Assembly (NCBI RefSeq): GCF_036555685.1
Contig: NZ_DATBKY010000004.1
Span: forward strand, 5,695-69,694
Length of the DNA: 64,000 nt
Direction of reading: 5' to 3'
Origin: Actinophytocola sp036555685
GTDB taxonomy: Bacteria > Actinomycetota > Actinomycetes > Mycobacteriales > Pseudonocardiaceae
In this document: positions 32,298-40,590 of the stretch, piece after piece
How the letters are laid out: every line of letters starts with the position of its first letter
Numbering within the stretch: position 1 is the stretch's first letter
Program-made: the position numbers and the translations under genes
The notes under the pieces: generated by a model
Database searches by the model: none
Told to the model about the DNA's origin: nothing
The model's input: the letters and a program-made list of their open reading frames with translations, nothing else

Positions 32298-33371
32298 GTG
32301 CACGTGGCGCTCACGGTTGGTGTCGAGGAGGAGTTCCTGCTGGTGGACGCCGACGGGCAGCTCTCCGGCCGCGGGCCGGAGGTGGCCCGTGCGGTGGGCG
32401 AGTCCCCGGGCGAGATCGAGACCGAGCTGACGTTGTGCCAGGTCGAGTCGGCGACCGAGGTCTGCCGGACGCCCGACGAGGTGCTCGACCAGCTCACCGG
32501 ACTGCGTGCCTCGCTGGCGTCGTCCGCCCGCGAACGGGGTTTGCGGCTCCTGCCGAGCGGATGCCCGGTGCTGCCGGAGGACGACCGCCCGGCGATCACG
32601 CCCAAGCCGCGGTACCTGCGCATGGCCCAGCACTTCGGCGCGACGGCCCGGGCCGGTTCGACCTGCGGCTGCCACGTGCACGTCGCGATGCCGGACCGGG
32701 AGCTGGGCGTGCAGGTGATCAACCACGTGCGGCCGTGGTTGCCGGCCCTGCTCGCGGTGACCGCGAACTCGCCCTTCGACGGCCTGGACACCGGCTATGC
32801 GAGCTGGCGGTACCAGGCGTGGTCGCGCTGGCCGTCGGCCGGCCCGCCGCCGATGTTCGCGTCACTGGACGAATACGAGTCCACTGTGGACGCGATGCTG
32901 CGCTCGACCGCGATCCTGGACAAGGGGATGGTCTACTGGGACGTCCGCCTCTCCGAACACCAGCCGACGCTGGAGTTCCGCGTCGCGGACGTCGCTGCCC
33001 GGGCCGAGCAGGCGGCGCTGCTCGCGGTCCTCGTGCGCGGGCTCGTCGCGTTCGCCATCGGGCAGGTCTCCGACGGCGTGTCCGCGCCGCGGCTGCCGCA
33101 CGCGGTGCTGCGGGCGAACCTCTGGTGCGCGTCGCACGCGGGCCTGGGCGGGGAGAGCCTGCACCCGCTGACCGGTGAGCTCGCCGGGATCCACGACCAG
33201 CTGGCCGACCTGCTCATCTTGCTGCGCCCGGCGCTTGGACCGGACGTGCCGTTCGCCGAGGCCGGGCTCGCGACGTTGCGGGAGGCCGGGAGCGGTGCCG
33301 ACCTGCAGCGGGCGGTGTTCGAGCGGCGCGGCAAACTGCGGGACGTGGTGGACGAGCTGGCACTGCGGTAA
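32298..33371 (+). CDS. Carboxylate-amine ligase of the GCS2 (YbdK) family
   Basis: 357 residues. ALTVGVEEEFLLVDADGQLS opens the fold, with the EEE metal-binding strand. ELTLCQVESATEVC, GCHVHVAMPDREL and LEFRVADVAARAEQ are further family blocks. It is related to gamma-glutamylcysteine ligase and joins glutamate or a similar acid to an amine using ATP. Actinomycetes have several copies of such proteins with unknown acceptor. The GTG at 32298 is chosen over 32304 because of GGGG at a suitable distance. The stop is followed directly by an 11-base tandem repeat. Confidence 0.87.
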   Translation: MHVALTVGVEEEFLLVDADGQLSGRGPEVARAVGESPGEIETELTLCQVESATEVCRTPDEVLDQLTGLRASLASSARERGLRLLPSGCPVLPEDDRPAITPKPRYLRMAQHFGATARAGSTCGCHVHVAMPDRELGVQVINHVRPWLPALLAVTANSPFDGLDTGYASWRYQAWSRWPSAGPPPMFASLDEYESTVDAMLRSTAILDKGMVYWDVRLSEHQPTLEFRVADVAARAEQAALLAVLVRGLVAFAIGQVSDGVSAPRLPHAVLRANLWCASHAGLGGESLHPLTGELAGIHDQLADLLILLRPALGPDVPFAEAGLATLREAGSGADLQRAVFERRGKLRDVVDELALR

Positions 33372-33384
33372 GACCGCGGTGAGA

Positions 33385-33417
33385 CCTGCGGTGAGCCTGC
33401 GGTGAGCCTGCGGTGAG
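33385..33417. repeat. Three tandem copies of an 11-bp unit
   Basis: CCTGCGGTGAG occurs three times without a gap (33385, 33396, 33407). A degenerate copy, ACCGCGGTGAG, precedes it at 33374. A further partial unit (CACTGCGGTAAG) overlaps the end of the ligase gene at 33361-33372. The unit length equals one helical turn, so all copies face one side of the helix. Confidence 0.85.
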
Positions 33418-33587
33418 GTCGTACGCGGTGACCAGAGGTGGGCGCGGCGTTGGGGCGGCGATCGTGGCCGACGCGGTCGCGTCCCGCTGTCCGCCACGCT
33501 CGTGACGGGGTCACGCTTCCGGTGGACGGCGGCCGGTCGGCCGGTGGCGGCGACCCGGAGCCGGCGGCGGAGTCGTAGGCTGCGCCG

Positions 33588-33806
33588 GTGGACGACGTGT
33601 CGACGACGGTCCGGACGGTCTGCCACGGATGCCGTCAGGTCACCCAGTACCGCAGCGACGAGGGCGTGATCCGGCCGATGGTGCTGCCCGCGAGCGGCAC
33701 GGTGTGGGTGGACAAGATGCCCGGTGGGATGGTCGAGGTGCCGTGCCCGGTGTGCGGGGACGACGAGGACCCCGGCTGGGTGCCGGCGTTCGTCCCGCCC
33801 GCCTGA
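33588..33806 (+). CDS. Small zinc-ribbon-like protein
   Basis: 72 residues. CHGC at residues 12-15 and CPVC at 53-56 form two CxxC knuckles about 40 residues apart, enough to bind one zinc. Between them is a beta-rich stretch (RSDEGVIRPMVLPASGTVWVDKMPGGMVEVP). TAGGCT at 33576-33581 is six bases before the GTG start, so it looks leaderless. No family name is recognised; nucleic-acid or protein binding is the usual role of such ribbons. Confidence 0.65.
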   Translation: MDDVSTTVRTVCHGCRQVTQYRSDEGVIRPMVLPASGTVWVDKMPGGMVEVPCPVCGDDEDPGWVPAFVPPA

Positions 33807-33827
33807 GTTTCACCTACGCTCGGCGTC

Positions 33828-34103
33828 ATGTGCCGAAACATCACCGCCCTGCGAGGCCTCGAGCCGGCCGCGACGCCCGAGGAGATCGAGGCGGCCGCGC
33901 GCCAGTACGTGCGCAAGGTGAGCGGGGTCCAGACGCTGTCGGACAACACCCGTGACCCGTTCGAGGCCGCGGTCGCCGCGGTCGCGAAGGCGACGACCCA
34001 GCTCCTCGCCGAGCTCCCGCCGCGCAAGCAACCGCCGGCGACCCTTCCGCCCCTGCGCCGCCCGCAGGTGCGGGCGCGGCTCGCGGCGAAGAACGCGCGC
34101 TGA
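33828..34103 (+). CDS. DUF2277 family protein
   Basis: 91 residues. MCRNITALRGLEPAATPEEI, then AARQYVRKVSGVQ, is the family signature: an N-terminal MCRNI and the helix ending in RKVSG. Function is unknown; the conserved Cys-2 and the basic tail (RRPQVRARLAAKNAR) suggest metal or nucleic-acid contact. TACGCT at 33815-33820 lies seven bases before the ATG, typical of leaderless genes. It is followed by a strong hairpin. Confidence 0.88.
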   Translation: MCRNITALRGLEPAATPEEIEAAARQYVRKVSGVQTLSDNTRDPFEAAVAAVAKATTQLLAELPPRKQPPATLPPLRRPQVRARLAAKNAR

Positions 34104-34110
34104 CCGGACT

Positions 34111-34140
34111 CCCCGGGCCCGCGACGTGCCGGGCCCGGGG
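34111..34140 (+). terminator. Strong hairpin between the DUF2277 gene and the herA operon
   Basis: CCCCGGGCCCG (34111-34121) and CGGGCCCGGGG (34130-34140) form a perfect 11-bp stem with an eight-base loop, seven bases after the DUF2277 stop. It isolates the herA-sbcDC-nurA operon, whose -10 is probably TAGACT at 34168-34173. Confidence 0.75.
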
Positions 34141-34209
34141 ATCCCCGGACTCGTCGGCCGGCGGACATAGACTGCGGGCCCCGCCTGCCCAACCGACCGA
34201 GGAGCGTGC

Positions 34210-35988
34210 GTGGCCGAGCCGAACCCGTCGACCAACGGGGCCGTCGCCGCTGCCGGGCAGCAGCCGGTCGGCCTGGTCGTCGGCACCGTGGCCGCGAGCC
34301 CCCTCGAGTTCTCCGTCGGCGTGGCCGCCGACCAGTTCCTGCAGCTCGACGACGTGGTCGTGACGAGGCGCAAGCTCCCGGACGGCACCGACGTGCAGAT
34401 CGCCGGCGTGGTCACCAACGTCGAGGCCGGGCACGAGGGCGCCCGCTTCGCCTCCGACGTCTTCCTCATCGAGCAGGGCGCGCTGCCGGCCGAGGTCAGC
34501 GAGGTCGCCGAGGTCACCGTCACGCGCGTGGAGCCCGAGGTCTACGTGCCGCCCCGGCCGGGCACGGCCGTGGCCAGGGCCACCGGCGACGAGCGCGCGA
34601 CCGCCCTCTACTTCGACACGATGGCCGATGCCAAGGTGCCGGTCGGCCTCGGCCGCGACGGCCAGCCCGTGTTCCTCAACTTCGACTTCGTCGACGGCAC
34701 GCGCGGCGGCCACGTCTCCATCTCCGGCGTGTCCGGCATCGCGACCAAGACCAGCTTCGCCACGTTCCTGCTCCACTCGATGTTCAACTCCGGGGTGCTG
34801 GCCGGCGAGGCGCACAACACCAAGGCGCTGATCTTCAGCGTCAAGGGCGAGGACCTGCTCTTCCTCGACTACGCCAACTCCCGCCTCACCGACGCCCAGC
34901 GCGCGAAGTACGGCCTGCTCGGGCTGCCGGCGAGCTCGTTCCGCAACGTCCAGGTCTTCGCCCCGCCGCGCCCCGGCGACCCGAGCGGCACCCCGGACGT
35001 CCGGGCCCGCGACAAGGCCGTCAGCCCCTTCTACTGGACCCTCGCCGAGTTCTGCGAGCAGGAGCTCATGCCGTTCGTGTTCGCCGACGGCGAGGACGAG
35101 CGCAGCCAGTACACGATGCTCATCGGCCAGGTCGCGGCACGGCTGCGGCGCGACCACCAGAAGGTCGGCGCGGACGGCGCCGTGCAGATCACCGGCGTCG
35201 ACCCCGGCCGCGGCGGGCAGCTGCGCAGCTTCGAGCAGCTGGTCGGGCTCATCGAGGACGAGCTGCTCGACGAGGACACCCGCCGCGACTGGGTCGCCGG
35301 CAGCACCTCGACCGGCAGCGTCAACGCCTTCCTGCGGCGGCTGCGCTCCGCGGTCCGCGCCCTGTCGACGATCATCCGGGCCGACCTCAAGGACCGCGGC
35401 AACCGCTCCCTCACCACCGGCGAGGCCCAGGTGACGGTCGTCGACCTGCACAACCTGCCCGACCGTGCGCAGCGGTTCGTCGTCGGCGTGTCGCTGCGCC
35501 AGGAGTTCCGCCGCAAGGAGGAGCAGGGCACCGCGCGGCCGCTGATGTTCATCGTCCTCGACGAGCTCAACAAGTACGCGCCCCGCGACGGTGACAGTCC
35601 CATCAAGCAGATCCTGCTCGACGTCGCCGAGCGCGGCCGCTCCCTCGGCGTGATCCTCATCGGCGCTCAGCAGACCGCGAGCGAGGTCGAGCGGCGGATC
35701 GTGGCGAACTGCTCGATCCGCGTGGCCGGCCGGCTCGACCCGGCCGAGGCGTCCCGCCCCGAGTACGGCTACCTGCCACCCGCGCAGCGCCAGCGCGCAA
35801 CGATCGCCAAGCCCGGCACGATGTTCGTGTCGCAGCCGGACATCCCGGTGCCGCTCGCGATCGAGTTCCCGTTCCCCGCGTGGGCCACCCGGCCCGCGGA
35901 GAAGGGCGCGTGGACGGGAGTGGACACCGGCCCGGCCGCGCCCGCCGACCCCTTCGGGGGCCTGGACGACGACCCGCCCCCGTTCTGA
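34210..35988 (+). CDS. herA: HerA-like FtsK/HerA-superfamily ATPase
   Basis: 592 residues. An N-terminal HAS-like barrel (VGLVVGTVAASPLEFSVGV, VVTRRKLPDGTDVQIAGVV) is followed by a RecA-type ATPase. The P-loop reads SGVSGIATKTS with K180-T181; the glycine normally before the lysine is threonine, a variant I regard as usual for this subfamily. Walker B is LMFIVLDELNKYAP, the sensor is GVILIGAQQTASEV, and IVANCSIRVAGRL holds the arginine finger. The hexamer should pump DNA to a nuclease. The GTG at 34210 has GAGGAG upstream. It is the first gene of an operon with sbcD, sbcC and a NurA-like gene. Confidence 0.85.
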   Translation: MAEPNPSTNGAVAAAGQQPVGLVVGTVAASPLEFSVGVAADQFLQLDDVVVTRRKLPDGTDVQIAGVVTNVEAGHEGARFASDVFLIEQGALPAEVSEVAEVTVTRVEPEVYVPPRPGTAVARATGDERATALYFDTMADAKVPVGLGRDGQPVFLNFDFVDGTRGGHVSISGVSGIATKTSFATFLLHSMFNSGVLAGEAHNTKALIFSVKGEDLLFLDYANSRLTDAQRAKYGLLGLPASSFRNVQVFAPPRPGDPSGTPDVRARDKAVSPFYWTLAEFCEQELMPFVFADGEDERSQYTMLIGQVAARLRRDHQKVGADGAVQITGVDPGRGGQLRSFEQLVGLIEDELLDEDTRRDWVAGSTSTGSVNAFLRRLRSAVRALSTIIRADLKDRGNRSLTTGEAQVTVVDLHNLPDRAQRFVVGVSLRQEFRRKEEQGTARPLMFIVLDELNKYAPRDGDSPIKQILLDVAERGRSLGVILIGAQQTASEVERRIVANCSIRVAGRLDPAEASRPEYGYLPPAQRQRATIAKPGTMFVSQPDIPVPLAIEFPFPAWATRPAEKGAWTGVDTGPAAPADPFGGLDDDPPPF

Positions 35989-36010
35989 CCGCCGGGAGAG
36001 ACCACCGCCC

Positions 36011-37165
36011 ATGAAGATCCTGCACACCGCCGACTGGCACGTGGGCAAGGTGCTGAAGAACCAGCCACGCATCGACGAGCAGAAGCTGGTCCTGCGCGAC
36101 ATCGTCCGCATCGCGAACGAGGAGGACGTCGACCTCGTCGTCGTCGCCGGCGACCTGTTCGAGACGGCGGCACCCAACCCGCAGGCGCAGAGCCTGGTGA
36201 TGCGCACCCTCATGGCCCTGCGCGCGGAAGGCCGCCACGTGGTCGCGCTCGCCGGCAACCACGACAGCTCGCGGCTCGTCCAGGACGTCTACCGGCCGGT
36301 GCTCGGCGAACTGGGCATACACGTGGTCGGCACGCCGCAGCGCCCGGACCGCGGTGGCACGGTCACCCTCGACACTCGCGGCGGCGAGCGCGCGGTAGTC
36401 GCCGCTTTGCCGTTCCTGTCGCACCGATTCGCCGTGCGCGCTGCCGAGGCGCTGCTGCACGACCAGTCGCAGCACAACCAGGACTACGCGAACAAGGTCC
36501 GCGGCATCGTCGAGCTGCTCTGCCGCGGGTTCACCGGCGACAGCGTCAACCTCGTCACCACCCACGCCACGCTGCTCGGCGGCCGCTGGGGTGGCGGCGA
36601 GCGGGCGGTGCAGCTGCTCGGCTACGAGGTACCGCCGGACACCTTCCCGCCCAGCACGCACTACGCCGCGCTCGGGCACCTGCACCGCTACCAGCAGATC
36701 GACGGCCCGTGCCCGATCGCGTACTCCGGCTCGCCGATCGCGCTGGACTTCGGCGAGGAGGCCAACGAGCCCGTGGCGCTCATCGTGCACGCCACCCCGG
36801 ACAGCCGCGCGCAGATCCGTCCCGTGCCGCTGACCGGCGGGCGCGCGCTGCGCACGCTGCGCGGCACGCTCGACGAGGTCGTCGCCGCGGGGGCGGAGGC
36901 CGGGGACGCGTTCCTGCGGGTCGTGCTCACCCAGAAGGCGGCCGCGGGCCTCGCCGACCGGGTGCGCGAGAAGCTGCCGAACACGCTCGACGTGCAGATC
37001 GACGAGAAGTACCGCGCCCGCGCGGAGACCACGGTGACCCGCTCGCGGATCGGCCGCACGCCGACGGACCTGTTCGCCGACTTCCTCGCCGAACGGGAGA
37101 TCGACGACCCCCGGCTCGGCGCGATGTTCGCCGAGCTGCTCGAAGACTCGACGGGAGGACGGTAG
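36011..37165 (+). CDS. sbcD: Mre11-type exonuclease subunit SbcD
   Basis: 384 residues. Metallophosphatase motifs: ILHTADWHVGKVL, VVVAGDLFETAAP, ALAGNHDSSRLV, VTTHATLLGG and YAALGHLHRYQ. A C-terminal capping domain has RPVPLTGGRALRTLRGTLDEV, and the tail DDPRLGAMFAELLEDSTGG binds SbcC. Together with SbcC it opens hairpin and protein-blocked DNA ends with Mn2+. It starts 22 bases after herA and stops two bases before sbcC, so it is cotranscribed. Confidence 0.95.
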   Translation: MKILHTADWHVGKVLKNQPRIDEQKLVLRDIVRIANEEDVDLVVVAGDLFETAAPNPQAQSLVMRTLMALRAEGRHVVALAGNHDSSRLVQDVYRPVLGELGIHVVGTPQRPDRGGTVTLDTRGGERAVVAALPFLSHRFAVRAAEALLHDQSQHNQDYANKVRGIVELLCRGFTGDSVNLVTTHATLLGGRWGGGERAVQLLGYEVPPDTFPPSTHYAALGHLHRYQQIDGPCPIAYSGSPIALDFGEEANEPVALIVHATPDSRAQIRPVPLTGGRALRTLRGTLDEVVAAGAEAGDAFLRVVLTQKAAAGLADRVREKLPNTLDVQIDEKYRARAETTVTRSRIGRTPTDLFADFLAEREIDDPRLGAMFAELLEDSTGGR

Positions 37166-37167
37166 CG

Positions 37168-39603
37168 ATGCGCCCGCTGCGCCTGATGTTCGAGGGCTTC
37201 GGCAGCTACCGGGACCGCACCGACATCCAGCTGTCCGATGTGGACTTCTTCGTGCTGACCGGGCCGACCGGCGCCGGCAAGTCGACGGTCATCGACGCGC
37301 TGTGCTTCGCCCTCTACGGCACGGTGCCCCGCTGGGGCAAGGGGAACGTCATCCGCAACGCGCTCGCGCCGTCGGTCAACGAGGGCAAGGTCTGCCTCGT
37401 CTTCGAGGCGGCCGGCGGGCGGTACGCGGCCGTGCGGCTGCTGCGCCGCACCGCGCAGGGCAACGTGCAGACCAAGGAGGCGCGCCTCGACCGCCTCGAC
37501 GACAGCGTGCCCGCCGACGCGGACCTGACCAAGATCCTCGAGGCGGTCGCCGAGTCGCGCGCCGAGGGCGACAAGGTCACCGGCGCGGTGGCCGGGCTGC
37601 TCGGCATCGGCTACGAGCAGTTCACCCAGTGCGTGGTGCTGCCGCAGGGCCGGTTCGCGGAGTTCCTGCAGGCCAAGCCGTCCGACCGGCAGGACCTGCT
37701 GATCGCGCTGCTCGCCTACGCCGTCTACGAGGACGTCGGCCAGCGCGCCCGCGAGCGCGCCAAGGTCGCGGCCGGCCGGCTGGAGATGGCCGAGCAGCGG
37801 CTCGCCGAGCTGGGCACGGTCACCGACGACGTGATCGCCGCCGCGACCCGGCGGGTGGCCGACCTCGAGGGCCTGGTGTCCACTGTGGACACCGCGGTCG
37901 AGGAGATGGCCGCGCTGCGTACGAAGTGGACGGAGGCGAACGCCGCGGCCGCCACCGTACGCGAGCAGGTCACCACGCTCGCCGCGCTGCGCAGGCCGGG
38001 CGACGTCACCGACCTGTCCACCCGGCTCGCGCTCGCCGACGAGCTGGTCGGCAAGCGGGCGGCCGAGCGGACCGAGGCCGAGGCGGCCGAGCAGGCGGCC
38101 GACAAGGCGTGTACCGGGCTCCCAGCCGCCGCGGACCTGCAGCGCTGGCGCGACGCGCACACCCGGTCGGCGACGCTGACCGGCCGGCTCGAGCGGCTGC
38201 GCACGACGGCCGAGCGGGCCGAGGCCGACGATCAGAAGGCCGCCGACGAGCTCGCCGCCGCGGAGACCGCGCTCGCCGAGGCGGAGACCGCCCAGCGGGA
38301 CACCGACCGCGAGCACCGCGCGGTCGCGCTCGCGGCCGACCTCGTCGCCGGCGAGCCGTGCCCGGTGTGCCGCCAGCAGGTCCACGACCTGCCCCATCAC
38401 GAGGTGCCGGCCGACCTCGACGCCGCCCGCGAGGCCGTCAAGCAGGCCAGGTCGCGGCTCACCGCGGCCCGCCGCGCGCACGCGGACGCGAGCAAGGCGG
38501 CCGCCGCGGCGCGGGCCGACGTCACGTCCGCGCAGAAGCAGGCGACCGAGCTCGCCGCCGAGCTGCGCGACGCACCGGCCGCCGGCGAGGTCGACGAGCG
38601 GCTCGCCGAGCGCGAGACCGCCGACGCCGCGGCCGAGCGCGCCCGGGTCGCCGCCCGAGCCGCGCGGAACGCCGTCGAGCAGGCCCAGCGCGCCCGGGCC
38701 GCCCTGGGCGAGGAGGAGAAACGGGCGTGGTCGTCGCTGCGGGCCAGCCGCGACAGCTTCGTGGCGCTCGGCGTGCCCGCCGTGGACGGCACCGACCTCG
38801 CCGCCGCGTGGGACGCGCTGCTCGCGTGGGCCAGAGACCGGCGTGCGGAGCTCGAGGACCGGGCCGAGGAGCTGGCGGCCGCCGAGGGGGAGCTGCGCGC
38901 GAAGGGCACCGCCGCGCGGGCGGAGCTGACGGGCCTGCTGGACAAGCACGGCGTGGCGCTGCCCGACAACGGCAAGCCGGATGTCGTGCTCGCCGGTCAG
39001 GTCGAGCGGGCCAGGGCCGAGCTCGCCGACCGGATCGAGCGGCGGGACAAGTCGCGGTCCCTCGCCACGGAGGTCTCGAAGCACAAGGAGGAGCAGCAGG
39101 TCGCCAAGGAGCTCGGCAACCTGCTGAAGTCCAACGGGTTCGAGGCGTGGCTGTGCGCCGAGGCACTCGACTCGCTCGTCACCGAGGCCTCGGAGATACT
39201 GCTGCAGCTCTCCGGCGGGCAGTACGAGCTGCACCGGGCCGAGCGCAACGAGCTGGTCGTGGTCGACCACAACGACGCCGGCGCGCAGCGGCCGGTGAAC
39301 ACCCTGTCCGGCGGGGAGACGTTCCAGGCGTCGCTGGCCCTCGCGCTCGCGCTGTCACACCAGGTCGTCGGCCTGTCCGGCGGCAAGCGGGACCTGAACT
39401 CCATGTTCCTCGACGAGGGCTTCGGCACGCTGGACGAGTCCACTCTGGACACCGTGGCCGCCACGCTGGAGCGGCTCGCCGCCGAGACCGAACGGATGGT
39501 GGGCATCGTGACGCATGTGCCGGCGCTGGCCGAACGGGTGCCGGTGCAGTTCGCGGTCACCCGGGACGGCGCGTCGTCGCGGCTTCGCCGGGTCGAGGTG
39601 TGA
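37168..39603 (+). CDS. sbcC: Rad50-type ATPase subunit SbcC
   Basis: 811 residues. Walker A is GPTGAGKST (G32-K38). A long coiled coil runs from about 190 to 690, broken by the zinc hook C398-P-V-C401. NTLSGGETFQASLALALALS is the ABC signature and MFLDEGFGTLDE is Walker B. It is shorter than the ~1000 residues of many SbcC proteins because both coils are shorter. It is a dimeric ATPase that gates SbcD. A perfect 19-bp palindrome (37875-37893) lies inside the first coil. A NurA-like gene begins 10 bases after the stop. Confidence 0.95.
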   Translation: MRPLRLMFEGFGSYRDRTDIQLSDVDFFVLTGPTGAGKSTVIDALCFALYGTVPRWGKGNVIRNALAPSVNEGKVCLVFEAAGGRYAAVRLLRRTAQGNVQTKEARLDRLDDSVPADADLTKILEAVAESRAEGDKVTGAVAGLLGIGYEQFTQCVVLPQGRFAEFLQAKPSDRQDLLIALLAYAVYEDVGQRARERAKVAAGRLEMAEQRLAELGTVTDDVIAAATRRVADLEGLVSTVDTAVEEMAALRTKWTEANAAAATVREQVTTLAALRRPGDVTDLSTRLALADELVGKRAAERTEAEAAEQAADKACTGLPAAADLQRWRDAHTRSATLTGRLERLRTTAERAEADDQKAADELAAAETALAEAETAQRDTDREHRAVALAADLVAGEPCPVCRQQVHDLPHHEVPADLDAAREAVKQARSRLTAARRAHADASKAAAAARADVTSAQKQATELAAELRDAPAAGEVDERLAERETADAAAERARVAARAARNAVEQAQRARAALGEEEKRAWSSLRASRDSFVALGVPAVDGTDLAAAWDALLAWARDRRAELEDRAEELAAAEGELRAKGTAARAELTGLLDKHGVALPDNGKPDVVLAGQVERARAELADRIERRDKSRSLATEVSKHKEEQQVAKELGNLLKSNGFEAWLCAEALDSLVTEASEILLQLSGGQYELHRAERNELVVVDHNDAGAQRPVNTLSGGETFQASLALALALSHQVVGLSGGKRDLNSMFLDEGFGTLDESTLDTVAATLERLAAETERMVGIVTHVPALAERVPVQFAVTRDGASSRLRRVEV
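37875..37893. repeat. Best copy of the recurring palindrome TCCACWGTGGA
   Basis: GGTGTCCACTGTGGACACC is symmetric over all 19 bases around a central T. The 11-bp core occurs at 26023, 32880, 37879, 49559, 57391 and 58611 (starts). Near copies with one changed base are at 9455 (GCCACTGTGGA), 23905 (CCAGTGTGG core) and 39439 (TCCACTCTGGA). Five of the six perfect copies are inside unrelated coding genes and one is between genes. Confidence 0.8.
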
Positions 39604-39613
39604 TGGTGGTGCC

Positions 39614-40558
39614 ATGACCGCCCCAGTGCCCGCCACGTACACCGTGGACCCGTGGGACCCGGGATACGGGGTCGCCCGCGGCGACGAGCCGGGTGGCCCG
39701 GAGTCCTCCGCACGGCTCGAGCTGGATCTGGAGCTGAAGGCGGCCGACTGGAAGCCGGTCGATCCGCAGGTCGTCCCGCTGCCCGGGTCCGTGCTCTTCC
39801 TCGACGGGGTGCAGCGGATCGACGCGCGCGTGTGGCGCCACGGCGACGGTCCGGAGCCGGACCCGGGGGTGCTGGCGTCGGTCGCCGTCGGGCTCGTCCG
39901 GTGCGACGGCGCCGCCGAGATCGTCGACGTGGCCGTCGACCGGGGCCTGTTCGCCGAGACCGGCGAGGACATCATCACCCGGCACGCCCGCTACGCGTTC
40001 CACCACGCGCCCGGCGGCCTCGACAAGCTCGTGCTCGGCGTGACCCGGCGGATGTCCGAACTGGAGGTCACGCTCGCGAACGCGTGGCGGGAACACTCCG
40101 ACGTCGAGGACGACCTGCTCGTCGTCGACGGTCCGCTGCGTGGCCGCACGCACCTGGCGCGCACGGTCGGGTACGTGAAGACGCACCAGAAGTCCTACCT
40201 GCAGCGCGAGCAGGCCGCGGTCGTGGCGGATCTCGCGCCCGGGCAGCGCAGCCCGGTGTTCGGCATGGGCACGTCGTGGGAGCGCAAGTCCTGGTACCTG
40301 CGCCTGCCCGGCTCGTCGAGCGCACCGTGGTCGGCGATCGTGCGGCTGGAGTGCTCGGCCGAGCTGTCCACACCGGACGCGGTCGCGCTGGCGGACATCA
40401 CCGCCCGGGTGCTGCCACGGCTCGCGAGCGTGCCGCACAAGGACCCACGCGCGCCGCAGAACCTCGTGCCGATCGGTGGCCTGGAACGGCAGCTGCGGCA
40501 CCGCCTCGGCGATGCCGCGCTGCTGTACCGCTCGTTGCGCTCGGCGATGGCGGCCTAG
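39614..40558 (+). CDS. nurA: NurA-like nuclease
   Basis: 314 residues. The NurA domain begins with PLPGSVLFLDGVQRIDARV, whose D64 is the expected first metal ligand. LLVVDGPLRGR (D172) gives the second, and KTHQKSYLQREQAAVVADL with RSPVFGM the third block. WYLRLPG and LECSAELSTPDAVALADITARVLPRL close the fold. NurA is a 5'-3' nuclease that works inside the HerA motor. It lies ten bases after sbcC, completing the herA-sbcD-sbcC-nurA operon. The family call rests on motif order and on this neighbourhood. Confidence 0.78.
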   Translation: MTAPVPATYTVDPWDPGYGVARGDEPGGPESSARLELDLELKAADWKPVDPQVVPLPGSVLFLDGVQRIDARVWRHGDGPEPDPGVLASVAVGLVRCDGAAEIVDVAVDRGLFAETGEDIITRHARYAFHHAPGGLDKLVLGVTRRMSELEVTLANAWREHSDVEDDLLVVDGPLRGRTHLARTVGYVKTHQKSYLQREQAAVVADLAPGQRSPVFGMGTSWERKSWYLRLPGSSSAPWSAIVRLECSAELSTPDAVALADITARVLPRLASVPHKDPRAPQNLVPIGGLERQLRHRLGDAALLYRSLRSAMAA

Positions 40559-40590
40559 CGCACTGATTCCTGAACTGACGATTCGTCCCG

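Noticed and set aside
33501..33515. CGTGAC-GGG-GTCACG palindrome as an operator for the zinc-ribbon gene
   Set aside because: It is 60 bases upstream of the likely -10 in very GC-rich DNA and has no partner copy, so chance is not excluded.
33841..39270. Very long minus-strand open frames opposite the herA-sbcDC operon
   Set aside because: They lack any domain motif and mirror the codon bias of the real plus-strand genes.
40559..40590. Possible terminator between nurA and the aldo/keto reductase
   Set aside because: The 32-base gap contains only weak, imperfect pairing.
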